Assembly: GCF_030824455.1 (NCBI RefSeq)
Contig: NZ_JAVBXR010000033.1
Span: 1-64,000 of the forward strand
DNA: 64,000 bases
Reading direction: 5' to 3'
Source of the DNA: Desulfobulbus sp.
Lineage (GTDB): Bacteria; Desulfobacterota; Desulfobulbia; Desulfobulbales; Desulfobulbaceae
Every line of letters starts with the position of its first letter. Within the stretch, counting starts at the first letter, position 1. The translations under genes and the position numbers were made by a program. Shown piece by piece: positions 16,252 through 24,633 of the stretch. The notes under the pieces are model-generated. The model had not been told where the DNA came from, did not search any database, and saw only the letters and a program-made list of their open reading frames with translations.

Positions 16252-18237
16252 ATGAGCGACCAAGTAAAGATGACCGCCATGAATTACGCAAACGACCGGC
16301 CTGCAGCTGAAAATCCGGTCAAGATTATGGACTTGAGCCTTCGTGACGGCCATCAGTCTCTTTTCGCCACCCGCGGGCGGACCGAGGACATGATTCCTGT
16401 AGCTGAAATGATGGACGAAGTCGGCTTCTGGGCCATTGAGACCTGGGGCGGCGCCACCTTTGACACCATGCACCGCTTCCTCAATGAGGATCCGTGGGAG
16501 CGCCTGCGCACCCTGAAACGCTACATCAAGAAGACCCCTTTCTCCATGTTGCTGCGTGCGCAGAATCTGGTTGGCTACCGCAACTACGCCGACGATTTGG
16601 CCACCGCCTTTGTTGATCGCGCCGCCGAGAACGGCATGGACGTTTTCCGTACCTTTGACGCGCTCAACGACTACCGCAACTTCGAGACCGTTGTTAAGCA
16701 GATCAAGAAGAGCGGCAAGCATTTCCAGGGTTGTATCTGCTACTCTCTGACCGAACCGCGTCTGGGCGGCGACGTATATGATCTGAAGTACTATGTCGAC
16801 AGAGCCAAAGCCCTTGACGACATGGGTGCCGATTCCATTTGTATTAAGGATATGGCCGGCTTGATTGCTCCTTATGACGCCTACGCGATTGTCAAGGCCA
16901 TCAAGGAAGTCACCAAGACCCCGATCCATCTTCACAGCCACTTCACCTCCGGCATGGCGCCGATGAGTCACCTCAAGGCCATTGAGGCTGGTTGCGACAT
17001 CATCGACACCTGCATGACCCCGTATGCTTACCGCACCGCGCATCCGGCCGTTGAGCCGTTGGTCATGTCGCTGCTTGGCACCAATCGCGACACTGGCTTC
17101 GACATCAAGAAGCTGTTCGCGATCAACGAGGTTCTGGAAAAAGAAGTTATGCCGAAGTACAAGCACCTTATGGATGACTCCAAGTGCTCGATCATCGACA
17201 TCAACGTTCTGCTTCACCAGACCCCGGGCGGCATGCTTTCCAACTTGGTCAACCAGTTGCGCGAGATGGACGCTCTTGACAAGATCGATCAGGTCTACAA
17301 AGAGCTGCCCAAAGTGCGTAAAGACCTTGGCCAGATTCCGTTGGTCACCCCGACCAGCCAGATCGTCGGCATCCAGACCGTCAACAACGTATTGTTCGAC
17401 ACCCCGGATGAGCGCTACAAGATGATCACCGCTCAGGTAAAAGATCTGTGCTACGGCCTCTACGGCAAAACCGCTGTACCGATCAACGCCGAAGTGCAGA
17501 AGAAGGCTTTGAAGGGCTATGCCCGCGGCGAAACCCCGATCACCTGCCGTCCGGCAGAGGTTCTTGAGCCGGAAATGGAGAAGGCAAAGAAAGAGATTGG
17601 CGATTTGGCCAAAGACATCGACGATCTCGTACTCTATGCCATCTACCCGGTCACCGGTAAGAAGTTCCTCGAGTGGAAGTACGGCAAGACCCCGGCTCCG
17701 CCTGAAGTTATGCCCATCACCCTCGACGACGTTAAGAAACGCGACGAATTGGTGGCCAAAGCCAAAGCCGGCAAGCTCTTTGAACGGAAATCCGAAGCTC
17801 CGGAGAAATCCGCCAATGTCCGTACCTTCAACGTCTTTGTTGACAACGAGTACTTCAACGTTGAGGTTGATCCGACCGGCGACTTCCAGCCTATGGTGTC
17901 TGCCGCGCCTCGCGCTGCAGCGCCTGCCGCCGCCGCTGCTCCTAAGGCCGCTGCCGCCCCTGCCGCCCCTGCCGCTCCTAAAGCCGCTGCTGCAGCTGCT
18001 GCTCCTGCTCCGGTTGTCGAAGGCGGCACCCCGCTGCTGGCGCCTATGCCTGGCATGATCGTCAAAAACGTCGTCAATGTTGGCGACAGTGTTAAAGCTG
18101 GCGACGCAGTGGTCATCCTTGAAGCCATGAAGATGGAAAACTCCTTGGGCGCGCCGTGCGACGGCACCGTCAAGGCGCTTTGCTTCGGATCCGGTGATTC
18201 GGTAGCCAAAGACACCGTCCTTGCAGTAATCGGTTAA
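16252..18237 (+). CDS. pyruvate/oxaloacetate carboxyltransferase fused to biotin carrier domain
   Basis: The 661-residue protein joins a transcarboxylase 5S-type domain to a biotin carrier domain (1.3S). The TIM barrel starts IMDLSLRDGHQSLFATRGRT near residue 25 and has the metal-binding HLHSHFTSGMA near 225; these bind the divalent metal and oxaloacetate/pyruvate. A conserved helical PYC_OADA domain follows (to about 520). Then comes an Ala-Pro linker of about 40 residues (17910-18015) and a lipoyl-like carrier with VLEAMKMENSLGAP near the end; the biotinylated lysine is residue 627. A site AGGAG lies before ATG 16252; a TTG six bases earlier is less likely. The fusion replaces two separate subunits of the propionibacterial enzyme. 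Confidence 0.88.
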   Translation: MSDQVKMTAMNYANDRPAAENPVKIMDLSLRDGHQSLFATRGRTEDMIPVAEMMDEVGFWAIETWGGATFDTMHRFLNEDPWERLRTLKRYIKKTPFSMLLRAQNLVGYRNYADDLATAFVDRAAENGMDVFRTFDALNDYRNFETVVKQIKKSGKHFQGCICYSLTEPRLGGDVYDLKYYVDRAKALDDMGADSICIKDMAGLIAPYDAYAIVKAIKEVTKTPIHLHSHFTSGMAPMSHLKAIEAGCDIIDTCMTPYAYRTAHPAVEPLVMSLLGTNRDTGFDIKKLFAINEVLEKEVMPKYKHLMDDSKCSIIDINVLLHQTPGGMLSNLVNQLREMDALDKIDQVYKELPKVRKDLGQIPLVTPTSQIVGIQTVNNVLFDTPDERYKMITAQVKDLCYGLYGKTAVPINAEVQKKALKGYARGETPITCRPAEVLEPEMEKAKKEIGDLAKDIDDLVLYAIYPVTGKKFLEWKYGKTPAPPEVMPITLDDVKKRDELVAKAKAGKLFERKSEAPEKSANVRTFNVFVDNEYFNVEVDPTGDFQPMVSAAPRAAAPAAAAAPKAAAAPAAPAAPKAAAAAAAPAPVVEGGTPLLAPMPGMIVKNVVNVGDSVKAGDAVVILEAMKMENSLGAPCDGTVKALCFGSGDSVAKDTVLAVIG

Positions 18238-18262
18238 TCTTCTCGTAACCGTTAAGCACTAA

Positions 18263-18296
18263 GGGGCGCGCCACTGTTGTGGCGCGCCCCTTTTTT
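18263..18296 (+). terminator. rho-independent terminator of the carboxyltransferase cluster
   Basis: GGGGCGCGCCAC (18263-18274) pairs perfectly with GTGGCGCGCCCC (18279-18290) around TGTT and is followed by six Ts. It begins 25 bases after the stop codon of the fusion gene. Confidence 0.93.
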
Positions 18297-18343
18297 ATGC
18301 GCTAACTAGCGCGGAGAAGATCGTTACAGTAGCCCTATCTGTT

Positions 18344-19258
18344 TCACACCAATTGCAGATATTTGGCTTGCTCCCAGAGTTTGGAGGCCAGGCGCACCGT
18401 CGCTTGATCAACCATCCGGCCTTCAACGGCGATGGCGCCTTTGCCTTCGCTTTTGGCTTGGTTGTTTGCCTCAATAACCTTGGCCGCCAGGGCAATGTCC
18501 TCTTTAGAGGGAGTAAACACCTCGTTAATAACCTCGATCTGGGAAGGATGAATAGCCCATTTGCCGTCGCAGCCAAGGGCGCACGCCATCACGGCGAAGC
18601 GACGCAATCCGTCTAAATCTTTAAAATTCCCGTAAGGCGCGTCAATGGCCAGCGCGCCGCCTGCTTTGGCGTGCATTACCATGTTGCTGATGGCAAAGTG
18701 CCAACGGTGACCAGGATACAACTCCTCTTCTTTTTCACCATGCCCGGAAATGGAAACCAGACGCGCGCCGATGGAGGCAGAATAATCGGCGATGCCGAAC
18801 ACTAGGGTTTTCACCCGATCACTGGCCTGGACAATCTCCGTGGCGCGCAGCAACCCCTCGGCGGTCTCAATCGAGGCCTCAATGCCAATTGCGCTGGATG
18901 TCCCAACCTGCATTTCAATCCCGCTTAACATCCGATCCGCAAAATAGACGTCGCCGGGGTGATTCACCTTGGGGATGACAACGGCGTCAATCACATGGCC
19001 CGCACGTTCCGCCACTTCAAGGAGATCGCGATGGGCAAAGGGCGTGTCGAGCGAGTTGATGCGGACGGTTACAGTTTTTCGACGCCAATCCAGCGAAAGG
19101 AGTGAATCAATGACCTGTTCACGAGCCTTGATCTTCTCTTCAACCGGAACGCTGTCTTCAAGGTCGAGCATGATCACATCAGCTTGGCTTTCGCAGGCCT
19201 TGTCGTGCATCTTCTTGAGATGACCGGGAACGGACAAATTGGATCGTCGTGGTTTCAT
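18344..19258 (-). CDS. HpcH/HpaI aldolase / citrate lyase beta-type (malyl-CoA lyase-like) protein
   Basis: The 304-residue product is a CitE-superfamily TIM-barrel lyase acting on acyl-CoA esters such as malyl-, methylmalyl- or citramalyl-CoA. Landmarks are KPRRSNLSVPGHL at the start, VIMLDLEDSV near residue 28, the arginine in VTVRINSLDT near 67, and GIEASIETAEGL, which supplies the metal-binding Glu, near 140. Near the C-terminus IHPSQIEVINEVF is also typical. AGGAGG stands four bases before ATG 19258, so a longer start is unlikely. Its substrate cannot be decided; a C4/C5 hydroxyacyl-CoA would fit the neighbouring propionate-type genes. It converges with the transcarboxylase cluster across the terminator. 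Confidence 0.8.
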   Translation of the reverse strand: MKPRRSNLSVPGHLKKMHDKACESQADVIMLDLEDSVPVEEKIKAREQVIDSLLSLDWRRKTVTVRINSLDTPFAHRDLLEVAERAGHVIDAVVIPKVNHPGDVYFADRMLSGIEMQVGTSSAIGIEASIETAEGLLRATEIVQASDRVKTLVFGIADYSASIGARLVSISGHGEKEEELYPGHRWHFAISNMVMHAKAGGALAIDAPYGNFKDLDGLRRFAVMACALGCDGKWAIHPSQIEVINEVFTPSKEDIALAAKVIEANNQAKSEGKGAIAVEGRMVDQATVRLASKLWEQAKYLQLV

Positions 19259-19753
19259 GCAACCTCCTGGGGCAAAGGGTGTGTGGTTGTTAGTGAGCAA
19301 TGCTTGCTTGAGCAAAACGAGAGACATGCACTCTATCGGCATATCAGCTGCTCAGCCGTCTTTGTTTACCGTATTTTTGGACAAAAGCGAAAAAAATAGA
19401 TGAGCGCAGCTGCCAGAGGCTGCAACGCCCTTTGGCACGTTACAACCGTGCCATTTTCTCGAGTTGACGGGCTTATGACAGAGAAGCAAATCGAGGAGAA
19501 ATTACAATCCGGGAGCAAAAGAAGGGAGCCAAACAACCACTGTCATGCTTTTTGGCAAACGTTGTACAATGCCCTGAGAGGGGCCCCCGAGATGCTTGCA
19601 GATTGCAAAAAGAGAAGGAAGAATGAGTCCAGAGGTTAGCCGAGCCTTATGCACCGAAGCATAACCACGGAAATTGGGCAATGCGAACAGTCGGGACGGA
19701 CAACCGTTGGCAAACAGGAAACGCAACAATGGCGGCGCCGTTGACAGGGGCGC
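19259..19753. other. 495-base intergenic region upstream of the CitE-like gene
   Basis: This gap should hold the promoter of the CitE-like gene and the 3' end of the HDOD-GGDEF transcript. The open frame on the plus strand at 19400 has no ribosome-binding site or recognisable product. The one clear element is the inverted repeat at 19433. Confidence 0.4.
19433..19453. promoter_or_regulatory. inverted repeat, possible operator
   Basis: TGGCACG and CGTGCCA form a perfect 7-base inverted repeat with a 7-base spacer. The layout is that of a dimeric regulator site, about 175 bases upstream of the CitE-like gene start. It does not fit a sigma-54 promoter, because no GC stands at the required distance from the GG. 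Confidence 0.35.
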
Positions 19754-21337
19754 TTAAAAGGCGAACCATTTCTTTTTCTTCTTAGAGGAACAAAGCGCCA
19801 CGCGATTTCTGCCGCCGTTCTTCGCTTCATACAGGGCCGCATCGGCCAACCCGATAAAATCATTCTTTTGAAATTCACTGGCCGCCGGATGCGCACTGGC
19901 CACGCCGATGCTGATAGTGACGTGGTAGGTGTTGGCGCCGTCGTCAAAGGGGTACTCTTCGATGGTTTTGCGCAATTTTTCAGCCACGGCCAAGGCCTCG
20001 TCCTGTCCAGTTTCAGGGAGGACAAAAACAAACTCCTCGCCGCCATAGCGGGCTATGAGATCGTACTCCCTGATCACCTCTTTCGTCACCCGGCAAAACT
20101 CCTTCAGTATAAAATCTCCGGTTTGGTGGCCATATGCATCATTAAATTTTTTAAAGTAATCAATGTCCGCTAATAATAATGAAAGGGTGCGATTGTTGCG
20201 GATTGAGCGGTTGATTTCAGCTTCAAGAAAATTTTGAAAAAATCGATGATTGTTGATTTCTGTTAGACCGTCAATATTGGCAAGATTTTCGAGAAGCCGA
20301 TTCTTTTGCGCCAACTCTTCGGTCAACTTCTCCAACTCCATCTTGGATTTAATCAATTCACGATTCATTTCCTCATACGAGAGGTTGATCAGACTGAGAC
20401 GAAGATTTGCTTCTTGCAGAATTTCAGCCACCGATTTGACGGGATTGATTTTAAGACCAAAAAATCGCGCCGACTGATCAATAACAACGTCGATCATTTT
20501 CAAGACCGTGTTGACGCCTAGCACCTTGAGGCCAAGGAGTTGCTTGGCCTCGTTGCGAAATTGTTTGTGATATCGCTCAGGCGTGTCCGAATAAAAAATA
20601 TTGGCGAGCAAACCAGCGAGGTAGGCGGCTCGAATATTCTGTTTGAGACGAATGTTCGAGCCCTGATAGGCCTGCGGTTGATGGTGGTACTTGATCGGCA
20701 GCAGCAAATTTTCCGGAAGCCCCCACACCTTGGCCACCTCATACCCAATATCGGTGTGGGTGAGGCCAAGCATCTCCTGCTCCAACCGATTTTCCCTTTC
20801 CTCCCGGTCGATGCCGGCATCGCCTGGATTGGAGTCCAAGGAGCGCAAAACCTGATCGTACTCATTGTGCAGCGTGGCGGCAAAGACCAGTTGACCAATG
20901 TTTTGCAAAAGGCCGCAGGTGAAGGCCTCTTCCGTATCGCTGCTGGACACCTGCTCAAGGATCAATTTAGCGCCGGCCGCTTCCACTAAAGAACGTTCCC
21001 AGAACAGCTCAAAATTAAACAGAGAATTTTTTTGTTTCTTCCCCAACGAGAGGAATGAAAAGCTGAGCACCAGACTGCGCACCGCGTTGATTCCGAGAAT
21101 AGAAACCGCCTGATTGATCGAGGATATCTGTTGGGGAAAACTATAAAAAGAGGAATTGGCCACGCGAAGGACTTTAATCGACAAGGCCATGTCCTGGGAG
21201 ATGAGTCCAGCGATGTCGTTGAGGGTGGTCTCTTCCCGGGCGGTCAACGCCAGTAATTTGCTCGCAATGACGGGCAAGGTCGGCAGCTCTTTGGAAGCAA
21301 GTACGTCCTGTAGGACGATTTCCGGGGACTTGGTCAT
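19754..21337 (-). CDS. HDOD domain diguanylate cyclase
   Basis: The 527-residue cytoplasmic protein has an N-terminal HDOD domain (about residues 15-215; LASKELPTLPVIASKLL, then ISQDMALSIKVLRVANSSFYS) and a C-terminal GGDEF domain (about 365-520). Between them lies a coiled-coil-like stretch rich in Glu, Lys and Leu. The GGDEF signature reads RYGGEEFVFV, an accepted active variant, and the substrate-binding DGLTEINNHRFF is present, so cyclic di-GMP synthesis is likely. A possible product-inhibition RxxD is not evident directly before the motif. The C-terminus is unusually lysine-rich. ATG 21337 has GAGG eight bases before it; a GTG seven codons earlier is in frame. The signal sensed is unknown. 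Confidence 0.88.
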   Translation of the reverse strand: MTKSPEIVLQDVLASKELPTLPVIASKLLALTAREETTLNDIAGLISQDMALSIKVLRVANSSFYSFPQQISSINQAVSILGINAVRSLVLSFSFLSLGKKQKNSLFNFELFWERSLVEAAGAKLILEQVSSSDTEEAFTCGLLQNIGQLVFAATLHNEYDQVLRSLDSNPGDAGIDREERENRLEQEMLGLTHTDIGYEVAKVWGLPENLLLPIKYHHQPQAYQGSNIRLKQNIRAAYLAGLLANIFYSDTPERYHKQFRNEAKQLLGLKVLGVNTVLKMIDVVIDQSARFFGLKINPVKSVAEILQEANLRLSLINLSYEEMNRELIKSKMELEKLTEELAQKNRLLENLANIDGLTEINNHRFFQNFLEAEINRSIRNNRTLSLLLADIDYFKKFNDAYGHQTGDFILKEFCRVTKEVIREYDLIARYGGEEFVFVLPETGQDEALAVAEKLRKTIEEYPFDDGANTYHVTISIGVASAHPAASEFQKNDFIGLADAALYEAKNGGRNRVALCSSKKKKKWFAF

Positions 21338-21503
21338 TGCGAACACCTCGACGTGCACTTCATGGGGTTTGATGCTTTGGCTGGAGCGGGAGGAAGAACA
21401 AGTCGGCGTGCAAAATCACGCATGCCTCGATAACTACGATATGCAGCAGTATATAATGTTTTCTTGGTTCATCCAAGGGCGGAGCGGAAAAAAGACTCAC
21501 GGG

Positions 21504-22535
21504 TCACGGGAGGATGGTGTTGGGATAGGAGCACGGCAGTTGCTTGTAGGTAGAGAAGTCCAAAGTTTCTCCCAACTTGGCAATATAGTTGGGGGTCAGA
21601 GGAATTTTCCCGCCGCCGCCAGGGGCGTCGAGCGCATAGGTGGGCACGGCCATGCCGGAAATATGTCCAATAAGGCTTCGCATAATCGCGACGCCGGTGT
21701 CGACGGTGGTCCTGAAATGGCCGGCGCCGCGCGTCAAATCGGCTTGAAAAAGATAGTAAGGTTTTACCCGAATCTGCACCAGACGATACATTAATTGCCG
21801 CATGATTTCCGGGGAGTCGTTGACGCCGCGCAACAGCACCGTCTGACAACCCAAAGGAATGCCGGCGTCAGCCAGTCGCGCGCAGGCCCGTTCCGCTTCC
21901 GGGGTAATTTCAGCGGGATGATTGAAATGGGTATTGATGTATAAAGGGTGATGCTTCTTTAGCATTGCAGCCAACCGGGCAGTTACGCGGCTGGGCAGGG
22001 TGCAGGGGACCCTGGTGCCGATGCGAATCGTGGCGATGGAGGGGATAGCCCGCAAGGACGTTAAAATTTGATCCAGGCGTGCAATCGGCAGCATGAATGG
22101 ATCGCCGCCGGACAACAACACGTCGGAAATGGTCGGGGTGCGTTGCAGATAGGCTAGGCCGGCGGCAATGGTGGCGTCGTTGACGACCATGTCCGCTTTG
22201 CCGACCTTGCGCTTGCGAGTGCAAAACCGGCAGTACATCGCGCATTCGCTGCAAACGAGAAACAGAGCGCGGTCCGGATACTTATGCACCAAACAGGGTA
22301 CGGGGCTAAGATTTTCTTCGTCAAGGGGATCAACCAATCCACTTTCATCTTCCAGTTCTAGGACGTCGGGGACCGCTTGCTTCCACAGTGGCAGCCCTGT
22401 TTTCTTGATCAAATCAAGATAGTAGCGGCTGATTCTCAGGGGATAAACGGCATGCACCGCCTCAAGCGGTTCACGGGGGATGCCCAAGGCCTCGGCAAGT
22501 TGCTTGGGCGTTGCAACAAAGGTGTTAGACGGCAT
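21504..22535 (-). CDS. lysine 2,3-aminomutase family radical SAM enzyme
   Basis: The 343-residue protein is a radical SAM, PLP-dependent aminomutase. The cluster motif CAMYCRFCTRKR (near residue 99) and the PLP-lysine segment PGGGGKIPLTPNY near 308 are both present, as are LLSGGDPFML and GTRVPCTLPSRVT. The CRFCTRKR wording is nearer to KamA than to EpmB (usually CRYCFRR), although the length is closer to EpmB, so the product could be beta-lysine for osmoprotection or something related. No acetyltransferase (AblB) is adjacent. It starts about 95 bases downstream of dctM, beyond that gene's terminator, so it is probably transcribed separately. Confidence 0.8.
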   Translation of the reverse strand: MPSNTFVATPKQLAEALGIPREPLEAVHAVYPLRISRYYLDLIKKTGLPLWKQAVPDVLELEDESGLVDPLDEENLSPVPCLVHKYPDRALFLVCSECAMYCRFCTRKRKVGKADMVVNDATIAAGLAYLQRTPTISDVLLSGGDPFMLPIARLDQILTSLRAIPSIATIRIGTRVPCTLPSRVTARLAAMLKKHHPLYINTHFNHPAEITPEAERACARLADAGIPLGCQTVLLRGVNDSPEIMRQLMYRLVQIRVKPYYLFQADLTRGAGHFRTTVDTGVAIMRSLIGHISGMAVPTYALDAPGGGGKIPLTPNYIAKLGETLDFSTYKQLPCSYPNTILP

Positions 22536-22565
22536 GACGGCACTCCACGGATAGCGGACACGGTG

Positions 22566-22608
22566 AAAAAAAACCGGGCGTCGTCACTCGCTGAATGACG
22601 ACGCCCGG
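22566..22608 (-). terminator. rho-independent terminator after dctM
   Basis: On the minus strand a perfect 13-base stem (plus-strand arms 22574-22586 and 22596-22608, CCGGGCGTCGTCA and its complement) is followed by eight Ts (22573-22566). It lies 22 bases past the dctM stop and would isolate kamA from the transporter operon. Confidence 0.9.
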
Positions 22609-22630
22609 AGAACTGCCAACGAACAACAGG

Positions 22631-23914
22631 CTACATCATCCCTAACATGCGCGGCAGCCAAATCGACAGAGTCGGCCAGTAGGTAACCACCGCCAAAAAG
22701 ACCAGCATGGTCAGCAACCAGGGCCAGACCGCCACCGTGAGTTCGGTGATGCCCATCTTGGTGATGCCCGAAGCCACGTACAGATTCAGGCCCACCGGCG
22801 GATGGCACATGCCCACCTCCATATTGACCGTCATCATGATGCCGAAATGCACCGGATCAATGCCGAGCTGCATCGCCACCGGGAACAGAATCGGCGCGAA
22901 AATCAGCATGATGGACGAGGGTTCCATGAAGTTGCCGGCAGCCAGCAACAGGATGTTGACCGCCAACAAAAAGGCGATTTCGCCAAATCCTTTGGCAAGC
23001 ATCCAACTGGCCAGGACTTGCGGGATGTTCTCATTGGTGAGAATGAAAGAAAACATAACCGCATTGGTAATGATGTACAGCAACATCGCCGACATGTTGG
23101 CCGAGTTGAGCAACACCCTGGGAATGTCCTTGACGCCCAGATCCTTATAGACGAACACGGCCACAAAACAGGCATAGACCGCGCTCATGGCGGCGGCTTC
23201 AGTGGGCGTGAAGGTTCCGGTATAGATGCCGCCCATGACAACGACAATCAGGAACAGTCCCCAAAAGGATTCGCGAAAGGTCCGTAATCGCGTTACCCAG
23301 GAGGCCTTGGGCTGGCGAGGATAGTTGTATTTGCGGGCGCGATACCAGGTGACGCCGCCGAGCATGGTGGCCAGCATCAGGCCGGGAACAACGCCGGCCA
23401 TGAACAGGGCCCCCACCGAGGTGTTGGTGGCCACGGAATACATCACCATGACGATCGAAGGCGGAATCAAAATGCCCAGGGCCCCGGAGGTGGTGATGAC
23501 GCCGGCGCCGAATCGCATGGGGAATCCGGCCTTGACCATGCCGGGGAGCAAAATGGAGCCGATGGCGACAACCGTGGCCGGCGAGGAGCCGGAAACTGCG
23601 GCAAAAAGGGCGCAAGCCATAACGCCGGACAAGGCGAGCCCACCGTACCAATGGCCGACCATGGAGGTGGCGAAATTGATCATTCGCCGGGCCACACCCC
23701 CGTGGGTGAGAAAATTGCCGGCAAGAATGAAAAAGGGGATGGCCATGATCTCGAACTTTTCAATGCCGGTGAACAGCTTCAGGGCCACAGATTCCAGCGG
23801 CACCTGGGTCATGGTAAAGAGAAAGGAGAGAACGGTTAAACCCAACGAAATGGAAATCGGCATCCCGGTCAGCATTAACGCCAGAAGGATACCAAAGATG
23901 ACTGCTGCACTCAT
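22631..23914 (-). CDS. dctM: TRAP transporter large permease DctM
   Basis: The 427-residue membrane protein is the large subunit of a tripartite ATP-independent periplasmic transporter, the sodium- or proton-coupled channel that works with a periplasmic binding protein. It has the expected dozen or so hydrophobic segments, SMVGHWYGGLALSGVMACALFA, SGSSPATVVAIGSI near residue 110, the ALGILIPPSIVMVMYS segment near 145, and PTEAAAMSAVYA near 230. Its start ATG (23914) overlaps the dctQ stop as ATGA, and a terminator follows. Confidence 0.95.
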   Translation of the reverse strand: MSAAVIFGILLALMLTGMPISISLGLTVLSFLFTMTQVPLESVALKLFTGIEKFEIMAIPFFILAGNFLTHGGVARRMINFATSMVGHWYGGLALSGVMACALFAAVSGSSPATVVAIGSILLPGMVKAGFPMRFGAGVITTSGALGILIPPSIVMVMYSVATNTSVGALFMAGVVPGLMLATMLGGVTWYRARKYNYPRQPKASWVTRLRTFRESFWGLFLIVVVMGGIYTGTFTPTEAAAMSAVYACFVAVFVYKDLGVKDIPRVLLNSANMSAMLLYIITNAVMFSFILTNENIPQVLASWMLAKGFGEIAFLLAVNILLLAAGNFMEPSSIMLIFAPILFPVAMQLGIDPVHFGIMMTVNMEVGMCHPPVGLNLYVASGITKMGITELTVAVWPWLLTMLVFLAVVTYWPTLSIWLPRMLGMM

Positions 23915-24555
23915 GCTTGGGCCTCCTTGCGATTGCCTGCGGTTGGGCCGCCGTCAGTCGGCAGTTTTTCTTCCACCACACCGTCGACATGGCCGTGATC
24001 ATGGTGCGGCAGGTCGCCGGTTTTGATGAATTGCACCGTTACTTGCAAAAATCGAAAACACATCAACGACGAACCAAGGGGCACGGCGCTGTAGACGATC
24101 CAGGTCGGCCATTCAAGGTCAGGGGTGGTCGGCCCTTGATACAGATCGCCCATGGTCAGCCCGAGCAAGGAAAACACAGAATAGTGCATGCCGTTTTCCC
24201 AAACGAACCGCGCGCCCAAAGTGCCGACAATGGCGGTGAACAGGGCTCCGGCGAGCAGGCCGAAGACGACAAATTTGAAGCGGGTGCGTTTGTTGAGGCT
24301 GTTGATCAGGACGTCAACGCCCACATGAATGCCGGTGCGAACGCCATAGGCGGCGCCGAATTTGGCCATCCAGACAAACATGATAATGCACAATTCCTGC
24401 GCCCAACTAAAATTAAGGCCCAACAACCAGTCCTGAACAAGAGGAATGGGCAGACCGGCTGCATAGCGGTGAACAACGGCCAGAAAGATAATGCCGGTTG
24501 CCCCCCCCATGAGGAATGTAATGAACCATTCCTCAAGATGATTAAGAAATTTCAT
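23911..24555 (-). CDS. dctQ: TRAP transporter small permease DctQ
   Basis: A 214-residue membrane protein with four hydrophobic segments, the small subunit that joins DctM and the binding protein. The segment LLGLNFSWAQELCIIMFVWM near residue 44 holds the usual W-x-x-E/D-E, and GVRTGIHVGVDVLI has the family's R-x-x-x-H-x-x-V/A-D. I chose ATG 24555 because GGAGG stands 11-12 bases upstream; a TTG at 24573 would place that site inside the gene. The C-terminal tail (HDHGHVDGVVEE) is His- and Glu-rich and longer than usual. Confidence 0.9.
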   Translation of the reverse strand: MKFLNHLEEWFITFLMGGATGIIFLAVVHRYAAGLPIPLVQDWLLGLNFSWAQELCIIMFVWMAKFGAAYGVRTGIHVGVDVLINSLNKRTRFKFVVFGLLAGALFTAIVGTLGARFVWENGMHYSVFSLLGLTMGDLYQGPTTPDLEWPTWIVYSAVPLGSSLMCFRFLQVTVQFIKTGDLPHHDHGHVDGVVEEKLPTDGGPTAGNRKEAQA

Positions 24556-24571
24556 TGGTACCGTATCCTCC

Positions 24572-24609
24572 AAACAAAAAAGGGGGCGGATTATTGGTAA
24601 ATCCGCCCC
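24572..24609 (-). terminator. intra-operon terminator between dctP and dctQ
   Basis: On the minus strand GGGGCGGATT pairs with AATCCGCCCC (plus-strand arms 24600-24609 and 24583-24592) with a seven-base loop and is followed by TTTTTTGTTT. It lies between dctP and dctQ, and its T tract ends at the dctQ ribosome-binding site. Such attenuators raise the binding-protein to permease ratio in solute-binding-protein operons. Confidence 0.85.
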
Positions 24610-24633
24610 TCGTGACGCTGCTGCCGGTTGCTC

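Noticed and set aside
19400-19639. 79-residue frame upstream of the CitE-like gene
   Set aside because: No ribosome-binding site or recognisable sequence; overlaps the inverted repeat.
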